A stretch of 64,000 nt of DNA from Pseudomonas protegens (GCF_013407925.2 NZ_CP060201.1:2914001-2978000), one strand, 5' to 3'; counted from the stretch's first letter, positions 31,749 to 41,247 are shown. The notes: generated by a model from the sequence alone, not told the origin. Numbers and translations are program-made.

Positions 31749-33344
31749 TCACTTTTCCTTCGTCACCGCCCCCGTCACGGCCGGGGCCACCTTGCACAAC
31801 GGCACCAGCAACAGCGCCAGCACAAACATCATCGCCATCAACCGAAACACATCGCCAAACGCCAGGGTCAGGGCTTCACGCCCCACCAGCCGGCCGAAAA
31901 TCCCTTGGGCCATGAGCAAAGCGTGGCTGGGATCCGGTGTATCGGCGGCAATCTTCAGCGCCAGTTGCTCCATCAGTGCCTGGGCGGCGCCAGCCTGGCT
32001 CCCCAGCGACTCGGACAAGCGCAGCAATTGGGTCCGGGCATCGTCTTGCAGCCAGGTGTTGACCGTGGCAATGCCAATGGCTCCGCCCAGGTTGCGCATC
32101 AGGTTGAACAGCCCGGAGGCCTGGCGCAGTTCAGCGCCCTGGAACGAACTCAAGGCCATGTTCACGCTCGGCACGATGCACAGCATCAGGAACAGGCCGC
32201 GCGCCACCTGTGGCACCAGCCACTCATCGAAGCCCCAGTTGGCAGTGACCCGGGAGGTCAACCACAGGCTCAACGCCAGGCCCAGGAAACCCACCGAGAG
32301 GATCAGGCGCCGATCGACTTTCTCCGAAGCGCGAGCCGCGATGATCGTACTGACCAACTGCCCGATGCCGACGACAAAAACCGTGGTGCCGATTTCCAGG
32401 CTGTCGAATCCGCGCACCCGCCCGAGGAACACCGGCACCAGATACGTCGAGGAATACAGACCAAAGCCGATCACCAGGTTCAGCAGGCAGGCAATGGCAA
32501 AGGTGCGGTCGCGGAACGGCCCCAGCGACACGATCGGATTGTGCGAATACAACGAGCGTTCGATGAACAAGCCAAAGGACACCAGGGAAACCCAGGCCGC
32601 CATGACGATCCCGGTGTCGCTGAACCAGTCCTTGCGCGGCCCCTCCTCCAGCACGTATTCGAAGCACCCCAGGGCCAGCGCCATCGCGACAAAATGCAGC
32701 CAGTCGATACGCCGCAGCAGGGCCAGGTCCGGGCGGTCGACATCGATCAGTAGCGCCGCGCCGATGCAGATCAGCAGCCCCGGAAGCACGTTGATAAAGA
32801 AGATCCAGCGCCAGTCCAGATAGAAGGTCACCAGACCGCCCACGGTGGGGCCCAAGGTCGGTGCCAATACCGCGGTCATGCCGAGGATCGCCGGGACCAT
32901 CGCCCGCTGCTTGCCTTCGAACAACACGAACCCCACGGCGAAGACCGTGGGCACCATGGCGCCGCCGGCAAATCCTTGCAAAGCCCGCAGCACGATCATC
33001 GACTCGATGTTCCAGGCCATGCCGCAGCCCACGCTGAACAAGGTGAAGAACGCCGCACTGGCGGCGAACAGCCAACGGGTGGAAAGCGCCTGGGCGAGAA
33101 ATGCCGAGAAGGGAATCATGATCAGTTCGGCGATCAGGTAGGCCGTCTGTACCCAGCTCACTTCATCGGGACCGGCACTGAGGCCGGCCTGCACATCGTT
33201 GAGCGAAGCCGCGACGATCTGGATGTCGATCAGCGCCATGAACATGCCAAAGGCCATGATCGTGAAGACCAGAAATTTGCGCTTTGTCGAATGTTGCCCA
33301 GGCTCGATGCCTGCATCGCGAAGGCCAGTTGCGCTTGTCGTCAC
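31749..33344 (-). CDS. DHA2-family MFS drug efflux transporter (EmrB-like)
   Basis: A 531-residue inner-membrane protein with 14 predicted hydrophobic segments, as in the EmrB/QacA (DHA2) family. The motif-C-like segment GMTAVLAPTLGPTVGG lies near residue 150 and marks drug/proton antiporters. It should work with the divergent HlyD-type adaptor to export compounds across both membranes. No outer-membrane channel gene is adjacent. The start at 33344 is followed by a short soluble N-terminus before the first helix (FTIMAFGMFMALIDIQIV). Confidence 0.92.
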   Translation of the reverse strand: MTTSATGLRDAGIEPGQHSTKRKFLVFTIMAFGMFMALIDIQIVAASLNDVQAGLSAGPDEVSWVQTAYLIAELIMIPFSAFLAQALSTRWLFAASAAFFTLFSVGCGMAWNIESMIVLRALQGFAGGAMVPTVFAVGFVLFEGKQRAMVPAILGMTAVLAPTLGPTVGGLVTFYLDWRWIFFINVLPGLLICIGAALLIDVDRPDLALLRRIDWLHFVAMALALGCFEYVLEEGPRKDWFSDTGIVMAAWVSLVSFGLFIERSLYSHNPIVSLGPFRDRTFAIACLLNLVIGFGLYSSTYLVPVFLGRVRGFDSLEIGTTVFVVGIGQLVSTIIAARASEKVDRRLILSVGFLGLALSLWLTSRVTANWGFDEWLVPQVARGLFLMLCIVPSVNMALSSFQGAELRQASGLFNLMRNLGGAIGIATVNTWLQDDARTQLLRLSESLGSQAGAAQALMEQLALKIAADTPDPSHALLMAQGIFGRLVGREALTLAFGDVFRLMAMMFVLALLLVPLCKVAPAVTGAVTKEK

Positions 33345-33383
33345 GGTAGGTGCTTCCCTGTGGCATTACGCCCGACATATGAA

Positions 33384-33399
33384 TATTATGAGCGTAATA
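33384..33399. promoter_or_regulatory. Imperfect palindrome in the divergent emrB/emrA-like promoter
   Basis: The stretch around TATTATGAGCGTAATA has 12 of 16 bases in dyad symmetry (TATTA/TAATA outer arms), midway between divergent starts 33344 and 33421. It suits a MarR-, TetR- or LysR-type repressor site. Confidence 0.4.
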
Positions 33400-33420
33400 C
33401 AATCCACATGGAGCTTCAAC

Positions 33421-34620
33421 ATGGAGCAGAGCACCCAGACTCAGAACGCCATCCTGCAAGCCGCCCAGGAGACCGATCAGCCGCGCAAACGCTCCAGGCG
33501 CCCACTGATCGCCGGCGCCGTTGCGCTGACGCTGGTGGCGCTCGGAGCGGGCTGGGTGTTGCTGGCACCGTCGACGGAAGCCACGGACGATGCCTATATC
33601 GCCGCCGACGCCACTGCCGTCGCGCCGCGGGTCCACGGCCTGGTGACGCAGGTATTGGTCAAGGATCACCAGACGGTCAGCGCCGGCCAGCCGCTGGTGC
33701 GTATCAACAGCGAAGAATTCGACAGCCGGGTGACCCTGGCCGAAGGCGATCTGGCGGACGCCCAGGCGCAAGTCGCCCTGGCCGAAGCCGCGCTGGCCAT
33801 TCAGGACGCCGAACAGCGCCTGGCCAGCGCCCGCGTGCTGGCCGCGCGAACGGCCATCCGCACCAACCAGGCCGAGTCCAGGCGCGCCGGCGCGGAGCGC
33901 AACCGCTTCGACACCCTGGTCACCACCGGCGCCGTGGCGCGCAACGAAGTGGAGAAATACAGCACCCAGGCCATCTCGGCAGAACAGGGGCTGGCCTATG
34001 CCCAGGCCATGCTGCAAGTGGCCGAGAACGACCAGGCGGTCACGGCGGCGCAACGCCAACGCCTGCAAGCCCAGCTGCAGAGCGCCAGGGCCAAGGTGGC
34101 GACCGCCCAGGCACGACTCGAACTGGCGCAGCAGGACCTGCGCCACGCCACCGTCTATGCACCGATGGACGGCACCGTGGGCAACCGGCAGGTTCAGGTG
34201 GGTGATTACGTGCAACCCGGCTCGCGCCTGCTGACCCTGGTGCCGCTGCACGAGCTCTATGTACTGGCCAATTTCAAGGAAACCCAGACCCAGCACATGT
34301 ACCCAGGCCAGTCGACGCGGATCAAGATCGATGCCCTGCCGGGGGTGAGCCTCGTCGGCACCGTGGAAAGCCTGGCACCGGGTTCGGGCTCGACCTTCGC
34401 CCTGCTGCCCTTCGAGCCGGGCACCGGCAACTTCACCAAGATCGTGCAGCGGGTGCCGGTGCGTATCCGCTTCAATGCCGAGCAACCCGGCCTCGAACGC
34501 CTGCGGCCGGGCCTGTCGGTCACGGCAAAAGTCGATCTGGACAGCTCACAGGCACGCGCCGTGGCCAGCACCCAGACCGGGCTCAAAGTGAGCAGCAACG
34601 CGCCCACCACGGCGCAATGA
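33421..34620 (+). CDS. HlyD/EmrA-type membrane fusion protein
   Basis: A 399-residue adaptor. The chosen start ATG 33421 has GGAGC upstream; in-frame ATGs at 33379 and 33388 are possible. A cytoplasmic basic tail (RKRSRRP) precedes one membrane anchor (LIAGAVALTLVALGAGWVLL). Residues about 55-100 form the first half of a lipoyl/barrel-sandwich domain, 100-235 a long alpha-helical hairpin, then the second half (VYAPMDGTVGNRQVQVGDYV) and a beta-barrel domain. It links the divergent DHA2 transporter to an outer-membrane TolC-like channel encoded elsewhere. Confidence 0.9.
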   Translation: MEQSTQTQNAILQAAQETDQPRKRSRRPLIAGAVALTLVALGAGWVLLAPSTEATDDAYIAADATAVAPRVHGLVTQVLVKDHQTVSAGQPLVRINSEEFDSRVTLAEGDLADAQAQVALAEAALAIQDAEQRLASARVLAARTAIRTNQAESRRAGAERNRFDTLVTTGAVARNEVEKYSTQAISAEQGLAYAQAMLQVAENDQAVTAAQRQRLQAQLQSARAKVATAQARLELAQQDLRHATVYAPMDGTVGNRQVQVGDYVQPGSRLLTLVPLHELYVLANFKETQTQHMYPGQSTRIKIDALPGVSLVGTVESLAPGSGSTFALLPFEPGTGNFTKIVQRVPVRIRFNAEQPGLERLRPGLSVTAKVDLDSSQARAVASTQTGLKVSSNAPTTAQ

Positions 34621-34655
34621 GCGCCCCATGAAAAACGCCTTGCTCTGGCCCTGTC

Positions 34656-34693
34656 CCAGCAAAAAGCCCCCGGCAAACCGCTCTGCCGGGGGC
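34656..34693 (-). terminator. Rho-independent terminator of aldo/keto reductase operon
   Basis: AGCCCCCGGCA (34660-34670 region) pairs with TGCCGGGGGCT (34682-34692 region). On the minus strand it is followed by TTTTT. It ends the leftward TonB receptor - monooxygenase - reductase unit. Confidence 0.8.
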
Positions 34694-34721
34694 TGTCCGC
34701 CAAGCGCGGTGCCTGAGGAGG

Positions 34722-35759
34722 CTATTGCGCCAGCGACGGTTTCTCCCACAGGTTGATCCGCCCCTCCTTGGCGAAATGATCGATTTGCGCCAGTTCCTCC
34801 ACACTGAAGCTCAGGTTCTGCAGGGCTCCGACGTTCTCGACGATCTGCTCCGGACGGCTGGCACCGATCAAGGCCGAAGTCACCCGCGGATCTCGCAGGG
34901 TCCAGGCCAGGGCCAGTTGCGCCAGGCTCTGGCCGCGGTTCCTGGCAATCTCATTGAGGGCCCGCACATGGGCAAGATTGGCCTCCGACAGGTGCGACGC
35001 CTGCAGCGAGCCCCCGCCCGGACGATTGACCCGTGCATCCTCGGGAATGCCATTGAGGTATTTATCGGTGAGCAGCCCCTGGGCCAGCGGAGTAAAGGCG
35101 ATCACCCCCACACCCAGATCATCGGTGGTGCCCAGCAGGTCCTTCTCCACCCAGCGATTGAGCATGTTGTAGGCCGGCTGATGAATCAGCAGCGGCACTT
35201 TCCACTCCTTGAGCAACGCGGCGATTTCCCGGGTCTTCGCCCCGGAATAGGAGGAAATGCCGATGTACAGCGCCTTGCCCTGCTGCACTGCGCTGGCCAG
35301 GGCGCTGGCGGTTTCCTCCAGCGGCGTATCCGGGTCGAAGCGGTGGGAATAGAAGATATCCACATAATCCAGGCCCAGGCGCTGCAGGCTCTGGTCCAGG
35401 CTGGCCAGCACATACTTGCGCGAACCGCCGCCCTGGCCGTAAGGCCCGGGCCACATGTCCCAGCCGGCCTTGCTGGAGATGATCAGCTCATCGCGATAGG
35501 CCTTGAAGTCCTCGCGCAGCAGACGACCGAAATTGATCTCGGCGCTGCCATAGGGCGGGCCGTAGTTGTTGGCCAGGTCGAAGTGGTTGATCCCCAGGTC
35601 GAAGGCCGTGCGCAACAGGGCGCGCTGGGTATCGATCGGCGTGCTGTCACCGAAGTTGTGCCAAAGCCCCAGGGACAGCGCCGGCAGCACCAGGCCACTG
35701 CGGCCGACACGGCGATAAGGGATGGAGTCGTAGCGATTTTCGGCAGCTATGTAAGTCAT
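34722..35759 (-). CDS. Aldo/keto reductase (YghZ/Mgr-like)
   Basis: This 345-residue TIM-barrel enzyme reduces aldehydes or ketones with NADPH. It resembles E. coli YghZ (L-glyceraldehyde-3-phosphate reductase): YRRVGRSGLVLPALSLGLWHNFGD at the N-terminus, catalytic Asp and Tyr in NHFDLANNYGPPYGSAE near residues 60-68, the catalytic Lys in ISSKAGWDMWPGPYG near 97, and His in FYSHRFDPDTP near 139. The NADPH-binding loop ALIGASRPEQIVENV lies near 310. It is last in the unit led by the TonB receptor, 73 bp after the monooxygenase. Confidence 0.9.
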   Translation of the reverse strand: MTYIAAENRYDSIPYRRVGRSGLVLPALSLGLWHNFGDSTPIDTQRALLRTAFDLGINHFDLANNYGPPYGSAEINFGRLLREDFKAYRDELIISSKAGWDMWPGPYGQGGGSRKYVLASLDQSLQRLGLDYVDIFYSHRFDPDTPLEETASALASAVQQGKALYIGISSYSGAKTREIAALLKEWKVPLLIHQPAYNMLNRWVEKDLLGTTDDLGVGVIAFTPLAQGLLTDKYLNGIPEDARVNRPGGGSLQASHLSEANLAHVRALNEIARNRGQSLAQLALAWTLRDPRVTSALIGASRPEQIVENVGALQNLSFSVEELAQIDHFAKEGRINLWEKPSLAQ

Positions 35760-35832
35760 CGAATCCTCTCTGAGTCAGGTCTTTCCAAAACGACTAATGT
35801 CAATCAATGCGCCCCGCCGGAGCCGGCGGTGG

Positions 35833-37161
35833 TTACACAAACTGGTTCTTCGGTCGCGCCAGCCCCAGGTTTTCCCGCAGGGTCCGGCCCTCGTATTCAG
35901 TTCTGAACAGCCCGCGCCGCTGCAGTTCCGGAATTACCCCCGTCGCAAAATCCCCCAGGCCGTCCGGCAGGTGCGGCACCAACACATTGAAACCATCGGC
36001 CGCGCCCTCCTCGAACCAGGCCTGCAGTTCATCGGCAATCTGCCCGGGCGTACCGATCAGGCTGTAGTGCCCGCGCCCGCCGGCAATCTTGCGCCCCAAC
36101 TGAGCCAGGGTCAGGTTGTCCTTGCCGGCCAGCTCGGTGAGCAACTGCTGGCGGCTTTGCTGACCGCTCTGGGTCAGAGGCAACGACGGCAAGGGTCCAT
36201 CCAGCGGATAACCGGACAAATCGAAATTGCCCAGCATCCGCCCGAGCAGGGCCACCCCCACTTCGGGCTCCACCAGTGCCTGGAACGATTCGAATTTCTC
36301 CCGGGCCTGGCTTTCGCTGTCCCCCACCACCACGAACACCCCGGGCATGATTTTCAGCGATTCCGTACTACGATCGTACTGCTTGAGACGGCCCTTCAAG
36401 TCGGCATAAAACGCCTGAGCAGCGGCCAGGGAAGGCTGCGCGGTGAACACCACCTCGGCCGTCTGCGCCGCCAGGTCGCGGCCACTTTCCGAGGAGCCGG
36501 CCTGCACGATCACCGGGTAACCCTGGGGCGGGCGCGGCACATTCAAGGGCCCTTTGACCTGGAAGAATTCGCCGCGATGGTCCAGTAAATGCTGCTTGTT
36601 CGGGTCGTAATACTCGCCAGTGGCCTTGTTCCGGACAAAGGCGTCGTCCTCCCAACTGTCCCAGAGCCCGGTCACCACCTGATGAAACTCCCGGGCCCGG
36701 CGATACCGTTCGGCATGCCCGAAATGTTCATCCCGACCGAAATTCTGCGCCTCGGCGGCATTGTCCGAAGTCACCAGGTTCCACCCCGCCCGGCCCCCTG
36801 AAAGATGGTCCAGCGAAGCGAATTTACGTGCTACGTGGTACGGTACGTTATAGCTCGTAGTGCTAGTGGCAATAAGCCCTATCCGCTCGGTCACGGCCGC
36901 CAGGGCGCAAAGCAATGTCAACGGCTCGAAGTAATCGGAACGGGCCATGCGACTGGCGATGGCACCGGTAGGCGCTGCCAGGCTGTCGGCGACAAACAGC
37001 GCATCGAAGCGCGCGGCTTCGGCGATCTGTGCCAGTTCTTTATAGACTGCAAAGTCCAGCGCTGCCTGGGCCGGCACCTGCGGATGCCGCCAGGCGGCAA
37101 CGTGGTGACCGGTGGCCATGAGAAAGGCGCCGAGCTTGAGCTGGCGAGTGGAACGGGACAT
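35833..37161 (-). CDS. Flavin-dependent monooxygenase, LLM class, NtaA/SnaA/DszA family
   Basis: A 442-residue FMNH2-dependent monooxygenase of the bacterial-luciferase fold. Family features: KLGAFLMATGHHVAAWRHP at the start, ARFDALFVADSLA, ATSTTSYNVPYHVARKFASLDHLSGGRAGWNLVTS near residues 95-130, and QAGSSESGRDLAA near 225. Family members oxidise chelators, sulfones or sulfonates after desorbing reduced flavin from a reductase; no flavin reductase lies next to it. It follows the TonB receptor by 142 bp including a REP doublet. The substrate may be an organosulfur compound or other nutrient taken up by that receptor (inference). Confidence 0.9.
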   Translation of the reverse strand: MSRSTRQLKLGAFLMATGHHVAAWRHPQVPAQAALDFAVYKELAQIAEAARFDALFVADSLAAPTGAIASRMARSDYFEPLTLLCALAAVTERIGLIATSTTSYNVPYHVARKFASLDHLSGGRAGWNLVTSDNAAEAQNFGRDEHFGHAERYRRAREFHQVVTGLWDSWEDDAFVRNKATGEYYDPNKQHLLDHRGEFFQVKGPLNVPRPPQGYPVIVQAGSSESGRDLAAQTAEVVFTAQPSLAAAQAFYADLKGRLKQYDRSTESLKIMPGVFVVVGDSESQAREKFESFQALVEPEVGVALLGRMLGNFDLSGYPLDGPLPSLPLTQSGQQSRQQLLTELAGKDNLTLAQLGRKIAGGRGHYSLIGTPGQIADELQAWFEEGAADGFNVLVPHLPDGLGDFATGVIPELQRRGLFRTEYEGRTLRENLGLARPKNQFV

Positions 37162-37209
37162 GGATCACTCCTTGTTTCATGCTGCAAAAGGGACACCCAA
37201 ACACCCACC

Positions 37210-37291
37210 ATAGGAGCTGGCTTGCCAGCGAAAACACCCGCAAGACCTGCGCCCAACTCGCCGCCCCATTCGCCGGCAAGCCGGCTCCTAC
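37210..37291. repeat. REP doublet (GTAGGAGCTGGC family)
   Basis: TAGGAGCTGGCTTGCCAGCG (37211-37230) faces CGCCGGCAAGCCGGCTCCTA (37271-37290). It lies between the TonB receptor stop and the monooxygenase start. Confidence 0.8.
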
Positions 37292-37303
37292 AACGGCAGG
37301 GCA

Positions 37304-39562
37304 TCAGAAGTCCTTGCGCAGTTGCACGCCGAAATAACGCTCGTCATCCCGGGGCACCGCGCGGTAGATGTAGTTGCCGCCACTGGCCAGCAACGGCGAA
37401 TAGGACTTGTCGGCCAGGTTCTTGCCCAGCAACGCCACGCGCCAGCCGTCGTTGTAGTCGGCCAGGGCGATGCTGGCGTTCCAGATGCCGTAGGCGCCCT
37501 GCCGGGTGTCGGGGTTCTGGCTGATGTCGTACTGCACTTGGCTTTGCCAGCTGTAGTCGGTGCCCAACTCAAGATCCAGGCCGTTATCCAGGGGGATGCT
37601 GTAGTCGGCCCGCACATAGCTCTTCCAGTCCGGGCTGAAGGGCAACGGCTTGCCATTGACGTTGCAGGACGCCGCGGCCCCCGCCGGGCAGGCGAACTCG
37701 TCGATGCGCGCCCGGGTGTAGGCCAGGGCCCCGGAGAACTTCAATTGCTGGGTGGCCTGCAAGGCGTAGTCCAGCTCGACGCCTTCACTGCTGACGCGGC
37801 CGGCGTTGATCAGGCGGGTCACCACCTGCCCGGCCACGGTGTCGAAAAAGTTGGCCTGGTAGTTGTCGTACTCGCTGTGGAACACCGCCAGGTTGGTGGT
37901 CAGGCGATTGTTCCAGGCACTGGCCTTGATCCCCGCCTCCCAGGTGTTGGAAGTCTCGGGCTTGAGCGCATCGGTGTCCCGCGGCTGCATGTTGAAGAAC
38001 ACGTTGTAGGCCGGGCCCTTGTAGCCGCGGGAATAGGTCAGGTAGCTGGTGACGGTGTCGCTGAGGTCGTATTGCAGCCCCAGGCGACCGGACCAGCCGT
38101 CCTCATCCACCGAGCCCGAACTCTGGGTGCCCGGCTGGATCCCGCTGACCGTGGTGGCCGAAGTCGATACCCGACGGTGGTCGTATTTCAGGTCATCGTG
38201 AGTCCAGCGCAAACCGGCGATACCACGAAAGTCCTCGGTGAAATTCAGGGTGCTTTCGCCAAAGACCGCGTAGCTGTCGTTGGTGGTGCTGTAGTCGGCA
38301 ACCCCGCGGTTGACGCTGGTGGTCGTGGTCAGGGTGCGCTGGTAGGTTTCCTGGTCCTTGCCGTGCAGGTAGAACAGGCCGCCGACGTACTCCAGGAACT
38401 GACCCTTGGGCGAGGCCAGACGCAGCTCTTGCGAGTACTGGTGGTAGTCCAGGTCGCCCTTGTCGGCGGTCCCGGGAAACGCCGCGGTGACCATGCTAAG
38501 CCGGTCACCGTCCTGGTACTGGGTGTTGTTCCAGCCACGCCAAGCGGTGATCGAAGTCAGGGTGTAGTCGCCAAGGTTCCAGTCCAGCTGGCCGGACAGG
38601 CCCTTGTTGATGTCCTCCACATGGGTGCGGGTATCGGTGTTGATCTCACGGTTGTCGCTGCTGGCCCGGACCGGGTTCAAGGCATTGGCGAAGGCCGGGG
38701 TCAGCGCCTTGCTGACCACGCCATTGGGCGCGTCGTCATGGGCCTGCATGTAGTCCGCCGCCAGGGTCAGCTTGAGGTCGGCGCTGGGGGTGAATTCCAG
38801 CTTGCCGCGCACGCCCTTGCGGTTGTAGCCGTTGACCTCCTGGCCGTTGTGGCGGTTGTCCACGTTGCCGTCGTAACTGCCGAACAAGGTGGTGAGCGAG
38901 CCCTTGAGGGTGTCGGGAATCAGACTGCCGCCAATGCCGAAACGGGTACGGCTTTCGTTGCCGCTGTAATAGGCCTGATCGATGTAGCCGTGAGTCTCGG
39001 CGGAAGGCGCCTTGGTCACGATATTCAGCACCCCGGCCGAAGCGTTCTTGCCGAACAGGGTGCCCTGGGGACCGCGCAGCACCTCGATCCGCTCCAGGTC
39101 CAGCAGGTCCAGGGTGGCCTGCCCGGGACGCCCGTAGACCACGCCGTCGATCACCGTCGCTACCGTCGGCTCCACCCCCGGCGAGGTGGAAATGGTGCCC
39201 ACGCCGCGGATGAACAGCGAGGTGTCCTTGTTCGAGGCCCCGGTGCGGAAATTCAACGACGGCACCTGCTGCACGATGCTCGCCACGCCGTTGCGGTTGT
39301 CCCGCTCCAACTGCTCGCCATCCACTACGGACACCGCCACCGGCACCTTCTGCAGCGACTCCTCGCGGCGCGTGGCGGTGACCGTCACCGACTTCAGGGT
39401 CGGCTCCTGGTCCTGGGCGCCCACGCCGTTATCGGCGGCGTGGGCCGCGGGCAATGGCAAGGCCGCCAGCCCCGCCAGCAACCAGCCCAGATGCGGGCGG
39501 GACGCCGTGGTGGCACGGATCGAATGCGCGAGTCGGTGTTGCTCCCCAAGAAATATCTGCAT
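37304..39562 (-). CDS. TonB-dependent outer-membrane receptor
   Basis: From ATG 39562 the protein has 752 residues. An N-terminal signal region ends in LLAGLAALPLPAAHA. The plug domain follows (LKSVTVTATRREESLQKVPV, then VIDGVVYGRPGQATLDLLDLERIEVLRGPQGTLFGKNASAGVLNIVTK near residues 135-185). The remainder is a 22-strand barrel ending in the usual aromatic residue (VQLRKDF). No STN signalling domain is seen, so it does not appear to be a transducer. The sequence style matches the receptors often used for organic nutrients rather than classic siderophore receptors. It leads a unit with a monooxygenase and reductase. Confidence 0.92.
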   Translation of the reverse strand: MQIFLGEQHRLAHSIRATTASRPHLGWLLAGLAALPLPAAHAADNGVGAQDQEPTLKSVTVTATRREESLQKVPVAVSVVDGEQLERDNRNGVASIVQQVPSLNFRTGASNKDTSLFIRGVGTISTSPGVEPTVATVIDGVVYGRPGQATLDLLDLERIEVLRGPQGTLFGKNASAGVLNIVTKAPSAETHGYIDQAYYSGNESRTRFGIGGSLIPDTLKGSLTTLFGSYDGNVDNRHNGQEVNGYNRKGVRGKLEFTPSADLKLTLAADYMQAHDDAPNGVVSKALTPAFANALNPVRASSDNREINTDTRTHVEDINKGLSGQLDWNLGDYTLTSITAWRGWNNTQYQDGDRLSMVTAAFPGTADKGDLDYHQYSQELRLASPKGQFLEYVGGLFYLHGKDQETYQRTLTTTTSVNRGVADYSTTNDSYAVFGESTLNFTEDFRGIAGLRWTHDDLKYDHRRVSTSATTVSGIQPGTQSSGSVDEDGWSGRLGLQYDLSDTVTSYLTYSRGYKGPAYNVFFNMQPRDTDALKPETSNTWEAGIKASAWNNRLTTNLAVFHSEYDNYQANFFDTVAGQVVTRLINAGRVSSEGVELDYALQATQQLKFSGALAYTRARIDEFACPAGAAASCNVNGKPLPFSPDWKSYVRADYSIPLDNGLDLELGTDYSWQSQVQYDISQNPDTRQGAYGIWNASIALADYNDGWRVALLGKNLADKSYSPLLASGGNYIYRAVPRDDERYFGVQLRKDF

Positions 39563-39665
39563 GCTGCACCTGCTGAAAAATGCCCCGAACCGCTGCCGAT
39601 CTGTGCCGGCAGCGCCTGAAATCTGTCTTGGGCATTCGCTCGAGCGAGTAGCAGACATAACGCTT

Positions 39666-39679
39666 TGTTAGCGCTAACA
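39666..39679. promoter_or_regulatory. LacI-family operator, TGTTAGCGCTAACA
   Basis: A perfect 14-bp palindrome with the central CG step typical of LacI/GntR-type operators. It lies between the divergent TonB receptor (start 39562) and LacI-type regulator (39762), so it could control both. Confidence 0.75.
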
Positions 39680-39761
39680 TCGCCAGTATCAACAAGCTCT
39701 GCATAGAGCGTCCAATACTGAAAAATTACCTTTATATGCTTTTTCGTTTGGCAAAAGGACG

Positions 39762-40814
39762 GTGCTTTTGACTGCTGACACTCCCCCGGGCCGCAAGCGC
39801 CGCGGCGCCGGCCGCGTGACCCTGAACACCGTGGCGCGCCAGGCCGGAGTCTCGGCGATCACCGTGTCACGCTACTTCAACCAGCCCGACAGCGTCTCCC
39901 CGGAGCGCCGGGAGCGCATCGCCGCGGTGGTGGCCGAACTCGGCTACGTGCCCAATCTGGTGGCCGGCGGCTTGGCCTCGGCCCGGGGCAGGATCGTCGC
40001 CATGGTCATTCCGAACATTTCCGGACCGATCTTCGCCCAGACCATCCAGGGCTTCAGCGACACCCTCAGCCGCCACGGCTATCAGTTGCTGCTGGCCTCC
40101 AGCTACTTCGACGCGAAACAGGAAGAGAGCGCGGTACGGGCCTTTCTCGGCTGGTCGCCGGCAGCCCTGGTGCTGACCAGCCACTTCCACAGCCCGGGCA
40201 CGGAAAAGATGCTCGCCGAAGCCGAGATCCCGCTGATCGAAACCTGGGATTACCAGCCCCAGCGCCAGCCCATGCAGATCGGATTTTCCCACGTTCAAGT
40301 GGGGGTCAGCGCCGCTCGCTACCTGCACGCCAAGGGCTACCGGCGCATCGCCTTCGTGCAGAACAGCGCCCCCGGCGACTACAGCGCCCTGGAGCGCCGC
40401 GATGGCTATCTCGCCACCCTGAAAGAGCTGGGGTTGCCGCCCAGGGTATTTGCCCCGGATCCCGAGCTTGCCCCCTTCGAAGCGGGCAAGCAGGCCATGG
40501 AGGCGCTGATGAGCGCCGCAGCGCGCCCCGACGCCATCATCTTCGCCAACGACAACCTGGCCGCCGGCGCTCTGTTGGCCGGGCAACGCGCCGGGCTGAA
40601 GATCCCCGAGGAGTGCGCGGTGCTGGGCTTTGGCGACTACCCCTTCGCCCAGATGCTGCTACCGAGCCTGAGCACCATCCAGCCACCGGCGCTGGAGATC
40701 GGCGTACTGGCCGCGACCCGGGTCCTGGAGAGCCTCGGGGTGCTGCCGACCGACGCCGAGGTACAGCGCCTGAACCTGCTGCAATGCCAGGTGATCGAAC
40801 GCGAAAGCACCTAG
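39762..40814 (+). CDS. LacI-family transcriptional repressor
   Basis: About 350 residues. The start is GTG 39762 or, with better spacing from AAAGGA, TTG 39768. The N-terminal helix-turn-helix is VTLNTVARQAGVSAITVSRY with the hinge helix ending in VPNLVAGGLASARG. The remaining part is a periplasmic-binding-protein-like sensor domain (IVAMVIPNISGPIFAQTIQG, then AIIFANDNLAAGALLAGQ). It most resembles the gluconate-type GntR group, so the effector may be a sugar acid or related compound. It likely represses the divergent TonB receptor operon through the palindrome between them. Confidence 0.9.
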   Translation: MLLTADTPPGRKRRGAGRVTLNTVARQAGVSAITVSRYFNQPDSVSPERRERIAAVVAELGYVPNLVAGGLASARGRIVAMVIPNISGPIFAQTIQGFSDTLSRHGYQLLLASSYFDAKQEESAVRAFLGWSPAALVLTSHFHSPGTEKMLAEAEIPLIETWDYQPQRQPMQIGFSHVQVGVSAARYLHAKGYRRIAFVQNSAPGDYSALERRDGYLATLKELGLPPRVFAPDPELAPFEAGKQAMEALMSAAARPDAIIFANDNLAAGALLAGQRAGLKIPEECAVLGFGDYPFAQMLLPSLSTIQPPALEIGVLAATRVLESLGVLPTDAEVQRLNLLQCQVIEREST

Positions 40815-40816
40815 CC

Positions 40817-41218
40817 TCAGGCCGACAGTTCGCGCAGCGCTGCGGCGGCCAGGAACCCGGAACGCGAGTTGTAGCGCTGGTCACGCTTGACCGTCTGATC
40901 GATGCGCTCCAGCAGGTGCTCGGGCAGGGTGGCATTGAAGCGCACCGACTTGCCGAAATACGGCGTCACGTCGAACTCCACCACGCCCCATACGCCCCCG
41001 GCGTAGTCGGGGTTATCCAGGTGATCATCGATTTCGTGCACCTGCGGCAGGGGCTCGCCATCGGCCACCAATCCTTCGTAATGCAGAGACAGCGCCTGCT
41101 TCACGTTTTCGAACGCCTGGGACACGGTCTGGCCGGCGGAGTAACAGCCCGGCACATCCGGAACGATCACCCCGTATTCGGAGTCGGCATCCTTGTGCAG
41201 AACCACCGGGAATTTCAT
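40817..41218 (-). CDS. hicB: HicB-family antitoxin
   Basis: A 133-residue protein. The N-terminal half is a HicB partial RNase-H-like domain (MKFPVVLHKDADSEYGVIVP, then DVPGCYSAGQTVSQAFENVK). The C-terminal half (VRFNATLPEHLLERIDQTVK, then RSGFLAAAALREL) is a ribbon-helix-helix DNA-binding domain. It neutralises HicA and represses the operon. It starts 29 bp after hicA ends. Confidence 0.9.
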   Translation of the reverse strand: MKFPVVLHKDADSEYGVIVPDVPGCYSAGQTVSQAFENVKQALSLHYEGLVADGEPLPQVHEIDDHLDNPDYAGGVWGVVEFDVTPYFGKSVRFNATLPEHLLERIDQTVKRDQRYNSRSGFLAAAALRELSA

Positions 41219-41247
41219 GTCGTTGGACTCCTCATGCAATAACGGAC

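Noticed and set aside
37322..39619. Long rightward frame opposite the TonB receptor
   Set aside because: Low-complexity Val/Gly/Ala/Gln/His composition, antisense to a gene with full family motifs.
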